DNA of 39,058 nucleotides from Marinobacter sp. S6332 (GTDB lineage Bacteria; Pseudomonadota; Gammaproteobacteria; Pseudomonadales; Oleiphilaceae), in assembly GCF_023016045.1 (NCBI RefSeq), contig NZ_JALKAP010000016.1, forward strand, positions 1 to 39,058. The letters run 5' to 3'. Numbering within the stretch: position 1 is the first letter of the stretch; the number at the start of each line of letters is the position of its first letter. A program made the translations under genes and the position numbers. The notes below the pieces were generated by a model. It did no database searches and was not told the DNA's origin. It saw only the letters and a program-made list of their open reading frames with translations. Positions 7,482-16,484 of this stretch are shown here, in pieces.

Positions 7482-9041
7482 TTATTTCGGGTAGCCGGTG
7501 ATATCCCGGATTTTTTGATACAGGGGCTGCAACTGCGGGTACATACGCAAGTAAACTTCAGAGTAGAGTCTTTCGTAAAGCTCCCGCGCTTCCGGGTTGG
7601 GTTGAAATACATCGCCCACCCGGGTCATTTCCGCCACAGCTGTTTCAAAATCCGGGTGCAGGCCAAGTCCCACTGCTGCATCGATGGCTGCGCCCAGTCC
7701 AGAGGTTTCATAAGTGTGGGGGCGCTCAGCGGGTAAGCCGAATACGTCGGCCGTTAACTGCATGGCGGCGTCGCTTTGGGAGCCACCGCCAGCTACCCGG
7801 AGCTTTCGAATTTTAACGCCACTGCGTTTTTCAATTTTTTCTTTACCTTCCCGAAGCGCGTAAGCCAGCCCCTCCAGAATTGCCCGGTAAATGTGCGAAC
7901 GGGTGTGCACATCGCCAAACCCGATAATGGAACCTTTGGCTTCCGGCCCGGGTTGGCGCACGCCGGGTGACCAGTAGGGTTGCAACATCAAGCCCATGGA
8001 GCCTGCAGGTACGGCTTGCACGAGTTCATCGAACAGCTCTTCCGGCTCGATTCCGCGCTTCTCTGCAAGTTCGCGCTCCCGTAAGCCAAACTCTCGCTTG
8101 AACCAGCTCACCATCCAGAACCCACGATAGATCATCACCTCTGTGGAGTAGTGACCGGGCAAAGCGGAAGGGTAAGGAGGCATCAATCGAACCGGTTCCA
8201 CATAGCGCTTGTTGGTGGCGTTTATCGTAGCGGTTGTGCCGTAGCTCATACAGCCGATATCCGGCGTTAAGCCACCCGATCCTAGTATTTCACAGGCTTT
8301 GTCAGAAGCAGCTGCAATCACTGCTAAGCCTTCTCTTACGCCAAGATGTTTAGCGGCCTCTGCGGTCAAGTGGCCGAGGGTAGAGCCAGGGCTAACCAGT
8401 TTAGGCAGCATGGATTTCTTTATTGGCATAAGGTTCCATTTGAAATCCCGCTTGCCAGCCCAGCGATGTCTTTTGTAGTCGAACGGTAGATAGCCCACTT
8501 GGCTACCCGTAGAGTCGCGGAATTCGCCGGTCAATCGATAATTTAAGTAGCCTGACAACAAGACAAAATGCCGGGTTTTTTTCCATATTTCCGGCTGGTT
8601 TTGGGCAATCCAATTGGCCTGAGTGTTTTCTCGAAAGCGGTTAATGGTGTCTTCAAGTCGTGCCAGTTTGAAGAGCCAACCCCAAGGCCCTTTAACTGGC
8701 CCATCGACTTTAGCGTGGCGCTGGTCGAGCCAGATAATCGCTGGGCGTAGAGGCTTGCCATCTTCGTCTAGGTTAATCACGGTGCCGCGCTGGGTTGTGA
8801 GGGTAACGCCCGCGACTCTGTCTGGCGTGACGTCTGTAGACTCCCAAAGCTGATCACAAGCCTTGCCTAGGTTTTCCCAGAAATACCCCGGGTGCTGTTC
8901 CGCCCAGCCCGGTTGCTCTGAAAAATAGGGTTGAATCTCCTGCCTGCCTTTGGCAATAAGGTTGCCACGGGTATCGAAGAGCAGGGCGCGTACGCTTTGG
9001 GTGCCATTATCGATAGCCAGAATCAGTGGATCAGAAGGCAT
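7482..9041 (-). CDS. FGGY-family carbohydrate (glycerol-type) kinase
   Basis: 519 residues from ATG 9041 (MPSDPLILAIDNGTQSVRAL), which places the phosphate-binding DNGTQS motif near the N-terminus as the family requires. The start lies inside the end of the preceding gene (11-bp overlap). Both FGGY domains are present: TTQRGTVINL and IIWLDQRH in the first, and SYGTTATIN, the signature-like LEGLAYALREG and the ATP-binding RVAGGGSQSD in the second. It would phosphorylate a polyol with ATP. Its neighbour is a glycerol-3-phosphate dehydrogenase-like protein, so glycerol or a glycerol derivative is the favoured substrate, but the sequence is not a classical GlpK. It is the last gene of a three-gene operon. 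Confidence 0.8.
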   Translation of the reverse strand: MPSDPLILAIDNGTQSVRALLFDTRGNLIAKGRQEIQPYFSEQPGWAEQHPGYFWENLGKACDQLWESTDVTPDRVAGVTLTTQRGTVINLDEDGKPLRPAIIWLDQRHAKVDGPVKGPWGWLFKLARLEDTINRFRENTQANWIAQNQPEIWKKTRHFVLLSGYLNYRLTGEFRDSTGSQVGYLPFDYKRHRWAGKRDFKWNLMPIKKSMLPKLVSPGSTLGHLTAEAAKHLGVREGLAVIAAASDKACEILGSGGLTPDIGCMSYGTTATINATNKRYVEPVRLMPPYPSALPGHYSTEVMIYRGFWMVSWFKREFGLRERELAEKRGIEPEELFDELVQAVPAGSMGLMLQPYWSPGVRQPGPEAKGSIIGFGDVHTRSHIYRAILEGLAYALREGKEKIEKRSGVKIRKLRVAGGGSQSDAAMQLTADVFGLPAERPHTYETSGLGAAIDAAVGLGLHPDFETAVAEMTRVGDVFQPNPEARELYERLYSEVYLRMYPQLQPLYQKIRDITGYPK

Positions 9042-10656
9042 GTGACAACCCCGGCTGGAGCGGGAGAGAATAGGCTTCGCGCCAAAGGGCGAGATATCGG
9101 GCCTCTTCCGCGCACCATTGTTCATCGGCCCAGCTCAAGGCGCTTTGGCAGTATTGTCTTAGTTTTGGAAGCAACAGCTTTCCACCATGGGGAAGGATTA
9201 AGCCAAGTCGGGTACGGCGTAGCATCAGATCATCCAGATGCGTTACGCTCTCCTGTTCGCAGGCCCAAATTACTTCAGCCCAAAGCAATTCGCCCGGTAT
9301 AGGGCCGGAAGCCGTATCTGGTTGAACAGGTTCCAGTGGACCAGCCTTTAGCACAGAGGGCAGATCTGATCCATAAAACCCGACTAGCCGTTGCCAATTC
9401 TGATGGCTTATATTGCCGGGCTTTTCAGGTGAAGGCGTGGGTCGGAATACCGGATCACGCTCTGGCCGCAGCCTATCTTTAGTGCTCATGCCTCGGGTAA
9501 GGGCTTCTCGTGCGATCAGGCGAAAGGTAGTGAGTTTGCCGCCTGCGATGCTGATTAAGCCTTTGTCTTCCCGGAATTCATGCTCGCGGCTTTCTTTGGA
9601 CGGCGTCTTGGATTCCGCCGTCTTTTGTGCAGAGGTAACAACCGGCCGAACGCCTGCCCAAGTTGAGAGAACATCACGTTTGGTGACTACGGCACTGGGG
9701 AATAATCTGCTCGATATACGCAGGAGGTAATCGACTTCTTCACTGCTGATGCGCGGCTCTATATCCAGATCTTCTTTATGATCAAGATCCGTTGTCCCTA
9801 ATACGGTTGTGCCGGCCCAAGGAAAGGCGAAAACCGGGCGTTTGTCGTCCGGGTGGAACAGGGAAACAGAGCAGGAAACCGGCAACGTCTGCCACGGAAG
9901 AACCAGATGGCTGCCGCGCAGTGGTCGTATGGTCATGGGCTGTTCGTCGCTCTCCGGCTGCTGGAGCCGGTCGGCCCAAACCCCGGTGGCGTTGATAACC
10001 AGCGGCGAATCAACAGTAAACGGTTGGGCATTGCCCTCGGCCTGAAGCTCAAGGCCACTGACTTGTCCATCGGTGCGGATTACTCTTGCGGCTTTAAGGT
10101 AGTTCAAGCACCAGGCGCCGTCGTGGCAAGCCTCTGCGATAACCCTTTGCACCAGGCGAGCATCATCGGTTACAGCGTCGGTAAAGCCGCTGGCGCCCGT
10201 CATTTTCTCGGTATTGAGGCCGGGTACCCATTGCAGCGTTTCGCCCGGAGTCAGAAAGTGACGGGACTTGGAACGGGAGATCCAGTCGTAAATCCGAAGC
10301 AAAATCTGAAACAGTCTTGGCCCGGGGAATTGGCGTTGAAAGTGCGGCATGATGAAGCGCAGAGGTTCTATAAGCCCGGGCGCCTCAGCCATTAACCTTT
10401 GCCGCTCGGTAACAGCGTCTCTGGTAAGCCGGTATTGGCCGCTGCCCAGATACCGAAGGCCTCCATGCACCATTTTCGAGGAGCGGCTGGAGGTTCCCCA
10501 GGCAAAGTCCTTTTGCTCTACAAGCAGCGTTTTCAAGCCGCTACCGGCAGCTTCTCGAGCTATACCCGCGCCGGTAATGCCGCCTCCCACCACCACAACA
10601 TCAAAGGTATGGCGGCCGCTTTGAAGCTCTCTGAGCAGTATGTCTCGACGCTTCAT
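9031..10656 (-). CDS. GlpD-like FAD-dependent glycerol-3-phosphate dehydrogenase
   Basis: 541 residues from ATG 10656 (MKRRDILLREL), 14 bp after the preceding gene. The Rossmann FAD motif VVVGGGITGAGIAREAAGSG lies at residues 19-38. The GlpD hallmark WGTSSRSSKMVHGGLRYL follows, then the DDARLVQ and VINATGVWAD motifs and the C-terminal helical DUF-type cap. The enzyme would oxidise sn-glycerol-3-phosphate to DHAP at the membrane and pass electrons to quinone. Its pairing with an FGGY kinase and an alkyl-DHAP-synthase-like protein suggests it makes or uses DHAP in a dedicated pathway rather than general glycerol use. A housekeeping glpD may exist elsewhere in the genome. Confidence 0.8.
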   Translation of the reverse strand: MKRRDILLRELQSGRHTFDVVVVGGGITGAGIAREAAGSGLKTLLVEQKDFAWGTSSRSSKMVHGGLRYLGSGQYRLTRDAVTERQRLMAEAPGLIEPLRFIMPHFQRQFPGPRLFQILLRIYDWISRSKSRHFLTPGETLQWVPGLNTEKMTGASGFTDAVTDDARLVQRVIAEACHDGAWCLNYLKAARVIRTDGQVSGLELQAEGNAQPFTVDSPLVINATGVWADRLQQPESDEQPMTIRPLRGSHLVLPWQTLPVSCSVSLFHPDDKRPVFAFPWAGTTVLGTTDLDHKEDLDIEPRISSEEVDYLLRISSRLFPSAVVTKRDVLSTWAGVRPVVTSAQKTAESKTPSKESREHEFREDKGLISIAGGKLTTFRLIAREALTRGMSTKDRLRPERDPVFRPTPSPEKPGNISHQNWQRLVGFYGSDLPSVLKAGPLEPVQPDTASGPIPGELLWAEVIWACEQESVTHLDDLMLRRTRLGLILPHGGKLLLPKLRQYCQSALSWADEQWCAEEARYLALWREAYSLPLQPGLSHAF

Positions 10657-10670
10657 CTGGGTCACTCCGC

Positions 10671-12287
10671 TCACTCCAACAAGGTTTTGGGGTTGAGAAT
10701 GCCTTCCGGATCGAAGGTTTGGCACAGGGAACGGATTGCGAGCATTCCCAACTCACCTTTTTCCACCGGCAAGAAGGGCGCATGGTCTTTGCCGACACCG
10801 TGCTGGTGGCTAATGGTGCCGCGGTTACGGACGATCAGTTCTGAGGTGGTGTTTTTCAGATGTTTCCAGCGGGCCAACGTCTCCTCGTAACTGTCCGCAA
10901 CACGGAAAACATAGGTGGTGTAGATGCTACAGCCCTGTCCGTAAAAATGGGACAGGTGGGTAAATACATGGGTGCGCTCGTTTTTGCTTTCGTCTCTGGC
11001 TTGAAGCCCGTTGCGCAAACTGTTTTCCATAAGGCCCAACAATGTGTCTACGTTATCCCAGTCGGTGGCGGTTTCTAACGTATCTACGGCGTAGCCCATC
11101 TGCCATAACGCTTCTCTGAGATACGGCATGGTGAACCGCTTTTCCGCCCATTTCTTTCCGAGCCGTGTGCCTGTGTAAACACCTTTATATTCTGAACAGA
11201 TACGCTTGGCTTCTTGCTTGGCGCTGGCGCACTGGTGTTTACTGCCAGTGAGACCGAACGTCATCATACACTTGCCTTCATCCGCGCCGCGCAGAGAGAG
11301 TACTTTTTCAAGCATGCCAATGAGTTGTGGATGCCCGGCCAAGGCCAGCTGGGTTTCGGTTTCTATGGCGTTGCTGAGGCGCAGCATGGAAAGCTGGGTA
11401 CGGTTTTGAACCAATTTTCGACAGGCTGTGCGCGCTCTATCCCAATCCGGGAAGAATACAACGTGAAAACTTTCTTGTTCTGGCAGGCGGCTGACCCGAA
11501 CCTTCACTTCTGTGATCAAGCCAATGCGGCCCTCGGAGCCCAGAATCATTTCGCGAATGTCAGGCCCAGCGCTGGATGCCGGAATGGTGGGCAACTCCAG
11601 AGTGCCTTTGAGTGTTTCAATCTGACCGCCGGCAAACAATTGCTCAATGCGCCCGTAGCGCAAGGATTGCTGACCGCTCGACCGCGAGGCCACCCAACCA
11701 CCAATGGTTGAGAGCTCAAAGGATTGGGGAAAGTGCCCGAGTGTGTAGCCATGAGCCCGCAACTGGGATTCAACAAGAGGCCCCGGTGTACCCGCACCAA
11801 AGGTCGCGATTTGGCTTTCCCTGTCTAGGTCAATGAGGCGGTTCATGCCACCCATATCCACTGTAAGCACAGGCTTATCGCCTGCCAGCGGGTTGATATG
11901 CCCAGCAACACTGGTGCCACCGCCGTATGGAATCAGCTCGATGTTATGCGCCTGTGCGTAGTGAAGTAGGTTCTGCACGTCGAGGCTGGTTTCGGGGCGG
12001 GCAACGCCATCTGGAAAAACACCGAACTCGCCACTGCGCATGGCCAACCAGTCTGCCAAACTTTGGCCGCGGGCGTGGCGCACGCGAGTTTCTGGACTGG
12101 TGTCGATGAGCTTAGCAACCGTGTCGTCAGCCGGTAGGCGTGACTCCGGAACCTTAGCGCAGACAGACTCCAGAGATACGTCTTCAAGAGCGTGGCTTGC
12201 ACCCACACGCTCTGCAAGAAAATTCTGCCCCTGTGCCGGGAGCTCCAGATTGAATGTTTCCTCGCCCCAACCGTTCCAACGTCGCAT
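10671..12287 (-). CDS. FAD-binding oxidase resembling alkyldihydroxyacetonephosphate synthase
   Basis: 538 residues; ATG 12287 (directly after an in-frame TTG) has GGAG 9 nt upstream. This is a VAO/PCMH-type flavoprotein. The FAD pyrophosphate loop IPYGGGTSVAGH is at about 119-130. GHFPQSFELSTIGGWVASRSSGQ at about 184-206 closely parallels the AGPS signature. A tyrosine in SIYTTYVF occupies the place of the AGPS catalytic Tyr, and the active-site His cluster is HQH (about 494-496, GTISHQHGVG) where mammalian AGPS has three His in a row. AGPS swaps the acyl chain of acyl-DHAP for a fatty alcohol to make ether lipid. Substrate here is inferred only; a D-2-hydroxyacid dehydrogenase activity is the alternative. 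First gene of the operon. Confidence 0.75.
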   Translation of the reverse strand: MRRWNGWGEETFNLELPAQGQNFLAERVGASHALEDVSLESVCAKVPESRLPADDTVAKLIDTSPETRVRHARGQSLADWLAMRSGEFGVFPDGVARPETSLDVQNLLHYAQAHNIELIPYGGGTSVAGHINPLAGDKPVLTVDMGGMNRLIDLDRESQIATFGAGTPGPLVESQLRAHGYTLGHFPQSFELSTIGGWVASRSSGQQSLRYGRIEQLFAGGQIETLKGTLELPTIPASSAGPDIREMILGSEGRIGLITEVKVRVSRLPEQESFHVVFFPDWDRARTACRKLVQNRTQLSMLRLSNAIETETQLALAGHPQLIGMLEKVLSLRGADEGKCMMTFGLTGSKHQCASAKQEAKRICSEYKGVYTGTRLGKKWAEKRFTMPYLREALWQMGYAVDTLETATDWDNVDTLLGLMENSLRNGLQARDESKNERTHVFTHLSHFYGQGCSIYTTYVFRVADSYEETLARWKHLKNTTSELIVRNRGTISHQHGVGKDHAPFLPVEKGELGMLAIRSLCQTFDPEGILNPKTLLE

Positions 12288-12348
12288 CAAAATACACTCC
12301 CTTCTAATTGAATGGATTGCATTCTATCGGTATAGCCAGCGCTCACGC

Positions 12349-12386
12349 ATGTCTCATGGCGACATTGCAGGTGTCATTTGCCGACA
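12349..12386. promoter_or_regulatory. Tandem palindromic operator, TGTC-N7-GACA twice
   Basis: ATGTC-N7-GACAT at 12349-12365 and TGTC-N7-GACA at 12372-12386. Both have the same 7-base spacer and the centres are 22 bp apart, about two helical turns. They lie in the about 100 bp between the gspC stop and the start of the flavoprotein operon. Candidate -10 elements (TATACC, TAGAAT on the minus strand) lie downstream at about 12322-12334. Cooperative binding by a dimeric regulator is a reasonable inference; the regulator is not encoded next to it. Confidence 0.55.
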
Positions 12387-13037
12387 TTAACCGTTACTGC
12401 GCAGGCGTTCCCGAAGCTGTTCCAAGCGCTTGCGTATTTCTTCGCGGCGGGGCTGGTTGTTTGCTGCAGGTGGGGCTGAGGGTTGGGTAGATGTGTTAGT
12501 GGTATCGACTGGTTCTTCGTATTGCGAGGTGCTGCCAACGTCAGCAGAAAAGCTTACACCGGAGTTGTCATCAGATTCCGGGAAATACAGGTTTTCCAAT
12601 TTTCCACCGCGGTCAAGAATAACGCGGTTAGCGTGCACAGAACGGAGTTTTGCATTGCCGGGAAGCTCGTCACCCACAAGGAAAACATCTGTTTTGCTTT
12701 TGTCATCTTCAATGAGCGCACTGCCGGGGAAGTCGCCGTCGGCTGCCAAGACGCCACGGAGAAAAATTCTGAGGTTGGTTTCGGGTAAGTCCTCAGTGTC
12801 TTCCTCTATGTCCGTTCCATCAAGTTGTGCTGTGCCAAAAAACTCTAACGATGAGAGTGCAACGTTTGGCGCGCTGCGTTTTTCGGTTAAGGGTTGTGTA
12901 ATTGCCTTTTGGCTTTGCGCCGCTTGTTGGCTTTGCGCTTGCCAAAAACTATAGCCCTGCCATGCGGTAACCCCCACCATGGCCAACCCCGCAACAAGAG
13001 CCAGAGCGAGTGGAATCTTCGGATTGATAGAGAGCAT
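12387..13037 (-). CDS. gspC: Type II secretion system protein C
   Basis: 216 residues from ATG 13037 (AGGA 6 nt upstream). An inner-membrane protein with a short cytoplasmic N-terminus, a membrane helix at about 8-28 (ALALVAGLAMVGVTAW), a linker, and the homology region at about 60-135 (LEFFGTAQL, ETNLRIFLRGVLAADG, SALIEDD, VFLVGDELPG, VILDRGGKLENL) that binds the secretin. The C-terminus is a Pro/Asn-rich linker and a charged helix (RREEIRKRLEQLRERL) in place of a PDZ domain, as in Pseudomonas XcpP. It faces gspE, an xcp-like arrangement, but the gene after it is not gspD. Confidence 0.9.
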   Translation of the reverse strand: MLSINPKIPLALALVAGLAMVGVTAWQGYSFWQAQSQQAAQSQKAITQPLTEKRSAPNVALSSLEFFGTAQLDGTDIEEDTEDLPETNLRIFLRGVLAADGDFPGSALIEDDKSKTDVFLVGDELPGNAKLRSVHANRVILDRGGKLENLYFPESDDNSGVSFSADVGSTSQYEEPVDTTNTSTQPSAPPAANNQPRREEIRKRLEQLRERLRSNG

Positions 13038-13204
13038 TGATAATCCTGAATGCAAGTTCGCAAACTGCCAAAACCGGTAACCTAGAAAAACACTGAAAGT
13101 ACCACAGGTTATCAGAATAGCGTCTTTTATTGAGAGTATAGTGTACAGGGTTATTCAGCAGGCCTATATCCTGTGGTAGCCTTCCTGAACTCTATAAAAC
13201 AGAA

Positions 13205-13239
13205 AGGGTTGCAGAGTGTGCGGGCGCGCACAAAACCCT
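13205..13239 (+). repeat. Two-part hairpin in the gspE leader
   Basis: AGGGTT (13205-13210) pairs with AACCCT (13234-13239), and inside it GTGTGC pairs with GCGCAC around a GGGC loop (13216-13231). It lies 30 nt before the gspE start in the 231-bp divergent gspC/gspE region. It could fold in the mRNA leader. No poly-T follows, so it is not a typical terminator. I found no convincing sigma-70 pair in this divergent region. Confidence 0.4.
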
Positions 13240-13268
13240 GAAAGCCTGATAATAAAACGAGGAAAAAC

Positions 13269-14777
13269 TTGACCACAGAAACCGAACTTCAGCCGCAGGA
13301 TGCTCCGCTGGGTCGTCTTCCCTTTACCTTTGCAAAGCGCAACGGCGTTATTCTGACTCGCTCAGAAGAGGGCAACCCGGTTATTTTGGTCAGGCCCGGC
13401 GCTCCTCACTCTGCACTGGCGGAAGCCAACCGCATCAGTGGTGGCCGTGCACGATTTACCACAATCGACCCCGACCATTTTGATCAAGCGTTAAATGCTG
13501 CTTATCAGAACGACTCGGCTGAAGCCATGCAGATGGTTGAAGGCATTGGCGATGACATGGATTTGGCCTCGCTGGCTGACTCGGTTCCCGAAACAGAAGA
13601 TCTGTTAGAGCAGGAAGACGATGCGCCGATCATCCGCCTTATTAATGCCATTCTTACCGAAGCGGTAAAGAGCAGCGCCTCCGACGTGCATATTGAAACC
13701 TACGAAAAGCGCTTAGTTGTGCGGTTTAGAGTTGATGGCGTATTGCGGGAAGTGGTGCAGCCCAAACGAGCGCTGGCGCCGCTGCTGGTATCGCGGATAA
13801 AGGTTATGGCAAAGCTCGATATTGCGGAAAAACGGGTGCCTCAGGATGGCCGGATTGCACTGAGAGTAGCGGGTCGCGAAGTGGATATCCGGGTTTCCAC
13901 CATGCCGTCATCCAGTGGCGAACGCGTTGTACTGCGATTGCTGGATAAACAGGCCGGGGCTATACGCCTTGAATCACTGGGCATGGCGCCAGACGACCTA
14001 AAGATACTGCGCCGGCTCATTCATCGGCCGTACGGCATCTTGCTTGTAACCGGGCCGACCGGCTCTGGTAAGTCCACAACCCTGTACGCCTCACTTCAGG
14101 AAATAAACGATCGTACCCGCAACATCCTCACGGTCGAAGACCCTATCGAGTACAACCTGCCGGGTATTGGCCAGACTCAAGTTAATCCCAAGGTTGAGAT
14201 GACCTTTGCGAGGGGCTTGCGTGCCATACTGCGTCAAGACCCTGACGTGGTGATGATTGGTGAAATTCGGGACCTAGAAACCGCAGAAATTGCCGTTCAG
14301 GCCAGTCTCACAGGCCACCTTGTTCTCTCCACACTGCACACCAATACTGCCGTTGGCGCCATCACCCGGCTTATGGATATGGGCATCGAGCCCTTCCTTA
14401 TCTCATCAAGTCTGGTCGGCATTGTTGCCCAGCGGCTTGTGAGAGTGTTGTGCAAAGAATGCCGTGAACCTTATACGCCCACGGAAGAACACTGTGAATT
14501 TCTGCAGCAGGACTTTGCAACGCCGCCAACTATTTATCGGGCAAAAGGCTGTGAGCACTGCAACCAGCTGGGTTACCGAGGTCGAATCGGTATTTATGAA
14601 GTGGTTGAGGTAACGGAGGACATCAGCGCATTGATTCACAAGCGTGCGGGTGAGCTGGAACTGGAGAAAGAAGCGCGGCTGAAAGGCCCGAGCATACACT
14701 CAGACGGTGTTCGCAAAATACTGGAAGGTGTAACCACTGTGGAAGAGGTGCTCCGCGTAACGCACCGGGGCCAGTAA
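13269..14777 (+). CDS. gspE: Type II secretion ATPase GspE
   Basis: 502 residues from a TTG at 13269, with GAGG upstream at a suitable distance and the family N1 domain following directly. The cytoplasmic hexameric ATPase powers the pseudopilus. The Walker A motif GPTGSGKS is residues 262-269. An Asp box ([10 protein letters not shown]), the Walker B region [12 protein letters not shown] and the His box [10 protein letters not shown] follow. The zinc-binding CM domain has its four cysteines at 395, 398, 428 and 431. All catalytic parts are intact. First gene of the gspEFGHIJKLM run, in which most junctions are a few bases or overlap. Confidence 0.95.
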   Translation: MTTETELQPQDAPLGRLPFTFAKRNGVILTRSEEGNPVILVRPGAPHSALAEANRISGGRARFTTIDPDHFDQALNAAYQNDSAEAMQMVEGIGDDMDLASLADSVPETEDLLEQEDDAPIIRLINAILTEAVKSSASDVHIETYEKRLVVRFRVDGVLREVVQPKRALAPLLVSRIKVMAKLDIAEKRVPQDGRIALRVAGREVDIRVSTMPSSSGERVVLRLLDKQAGAIRLESLGMAPDDLKILRRLIHRPYGILLVTGPTGSGKSTTLYASLQEINDRTRNILTVEDPIEYNLPGIGQTQVNPKVEMTFARGLRAILRQDPDVVMIGEIRDLETAEIAVQASLTGHLVLSTLHTNTAVGAITRLMDMGIEPFLISSSLVGIVAQRLVRVLCKECREPYTPTEEHCEFLQQDFATPPTIYRAKGCEHCNQLGYRGRIGIYEVVEVTEDISALIHKRAGELELEKEARLKGPSIHSDGVRKILEGVTTVEEVLRVTHRGQ

Positions 14778-14780
14778 ACT

Positions 14781-15992
14781 ATGCCAGCCTACGAATACAA
14801 GGCCTTAGATGCCCGGGGAAAACAGAAGCAGGGCGTGGTGGAAGCCGATGCTCCCCGTGCAGTACGCCAACAGCTTAGGGAAAAGGGGCTCACGCCACTG
14901 ACGGTTGAACCGGCTGTTCAGAAGCGCACACCCAGCAACCCGTTGAGCAGTGGAGGCTCTCTGGCAGCCGCTGACCTTGCGCTGGTAACTCGCCAACTGG
15001 CAACCTTGATTCAATCGGGCATTCCGATTGAGCAAGCATTATCTGCAACGGCCCAACAAACAGCCAAGCCGCGTATCAGAAGCATGCTGATCGCCATTCG
15101 CGCCAAAGTGATGGAAGGGTATACGCTAGCAGATAGTCTTGGCGAATTCCCCAAAGCTTTTCCGCGCTTATACCGATCAACAGTTGCAGCGGGCGAGCAT
15201 GCCGGGCACCTAGACTTGGTTCTGAATCGGCTGGCTGATTACACAGAGAATCGGCAGGAAGCGCGCCAGAAAATACAGCTAGCGGCCATTTATCCCATTA
15301 TTCTAAGCTTTGTGGCGATAGCCATTGTGGTGTTCTTGCTGACCTATGTGGTACCGGACATTATTGATGTTTTCGTGAAGCAGGGGCAGGAACTGCCAGC
15401 GCTGACCCAAGCCATGCTGGCTATGTCGGAATTTCTTTCCAGTTTCGGTGTCTACCTCTTAGTGCTATTGGTTGCGGCCTTTATGGCGTTTCGCTACGCA
15501 CTCACGAAACCGGCCTTTCGCATGCGCTTTCACAAACGTCTGCTGCATTTGCCGTTATTTGCCGGAATGGTTCGGGGGGTTAACACCGCCCGCTATGCCA
15601 GTACGCTTAGTATATTGACAACCAGTGGTGTGCCCTTGGTTGATGCTATGAGAATCGCCGGAGAGGTGTTGTCCAACGACTACCTGCGTCAGGAACTTCG
15701 GGATGCCGCACGCAAAGTGAGTGAGGGTGGGTCTCTGCATCGGGCACTGGATCAGTCCGGCTACTTCCCGCCCATGATGCTTCACATGATCGCCAGCGGT
15801 GAGGCCAGCGGGGAGCTGGATAGCATGCTAGAACGCACCGCCAACATGCAGGAGAACACGCTGCAATCCAAGATAGCTGCCATTGTTGGGCTTTTTGAGC
15901 CCATGATGCTGTTGATAATGGGGGTGGTTGTTCTGATTATTGTGATGGCGATCATGCTCCCCATACTGAACATGAGTAATCTGGTCGGTTAG
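14781..15992 (+). CDS. gspF: Type II secretion inner-membrane platform protein GspF
   Basis: 403 residues, full length. Two repeated helical cytoplasmic domains (about residues 70-165 and 270-365, with RQLATLIQSGIPIEQAL and ARYASTLSILTTSGVPLVDAM as the matching starts) are separated and followed by membrane segments (about 170-195, 215-235, 370-395). It forms the platform on which GspE turns pseudopilin assembly. The N-terminal PAYEYKALDARGKQKQGVVEAD is the usual GspF start. It begins 4 bp after gspE. Confidence 0.95.
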   Translation: MPAYEYKALDARGKQKQGVVEADAPRAVRQQLREKGLTPLTVEPAVQKRTPSNPLSSGGSLAAADLALVTRQLATLIQSGIPIEQALSATAQQTAKPRIRSMLIAIRAKVMEGYTLADSLGEFPKAFPRLYRSTVAAGEHAGHLDLVLNRLADYTENRQEARQKIQLAAIYPIILSFVAIAIVVFLLTYVVPDIIDVFVKQGQELPALTQAMLAMSEFLSSFGVYLLVLLVAAFMAFRYALTKPAFRMRFHKRLLHLPLFAGMVRGVNTARYASTLSILTTSGVPLVDAMRIAGEVLSNDYLRQELRDAARKVSEGGSLHRALDQSGYFPPMMLHMIASGEASGELDSMLERTANMQENTLQSKIAAIVGLFEPMMLLIMGVVVLIIVMAIMLPILNMSNLVG

Positions 15993-16028
15993 TATTTTTA
16001 ACATTTCAAGCCAACAACGAGTGATGTA

Positions 16029-16481
16029 ATGACGATGAAAAATGTAAACATGCCGCAGTCCAGCCAAGGCTTCACCCTTATTGAAATCATGGTTGTGATG
16101 GTGATCCTCGGCCTTTTGGTAGCAGTAGTAGCACCAAATATTATGGGCCGGAGTGATCAGGCAAAGGTCACCGTAGCGGAAACCCAGCTCACCAACATTT
16201 CGAAAGCTCTGGATATTTATCGATTGGATAATAGCCACTATCCCTCAACCCAGCAGGGCTTGGAAGCTCTGCAATCGCGCCCAAGCGGCAGCCCAGAGCC
16301 TAAAAACTGGAACCCCGACGGTTACATGAAAAGTATCCCGCAAGACCCCTGGGGCAATGAGTTCCAGTACGTAAGCCCTGGGCGTGAAGGCGCATACGAT
16401 CTTTACTCTTTTGGCTCCGATGGCCAGGAAGGTGGTGAAGGTGACGCTGCTGATATCAGTATCTGGAACATCGGCGGCTAA
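16029..16481 (+). CDS. gspG: Major pseudopilin GspG
   Basis: 150 residues. A type III prepilin leader ends at SSQG, followed by FTLIEIMVVMVILGLLVAVVAPNI with Glu5, the substrate for prepilin peptidase cleavage and N-methylation (peptidase not in the window). The C-terminal part has the NWNPDGYMKSIPQDPWGNEFQY and YDLYSFGSDG segments that form the calcium-binding fold of GspG. A second ATG three codons in is possible. It is the main subunit of the pseudopilus and lies 36 bp after gspF. Confidence 0.95.
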   Translation: MTMKNVNMPQSSQGFTLIEIMVVMVILGLLVAVVAPNIMGRSDQAKVTVAETQLTNISKALDIYRLDNSHYPSTQQGLEALQSRPSGSPEPKNWNPDGYMKSIPQDPWGNEFQYVSPGREGAYDLYSFGSDGQEGGEGDAADISIWNIGG

Positions 16482-16484
16482 TTC

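Noticed and set aside
13038..13268. Defined sigma-70 promoters in the gspC/gspE divergent gap
   Set aside because: TATAGT and TATAAA-like -10 strings exist, but none has an acceptable -35 at 16-18 bp, so no promoter is called.
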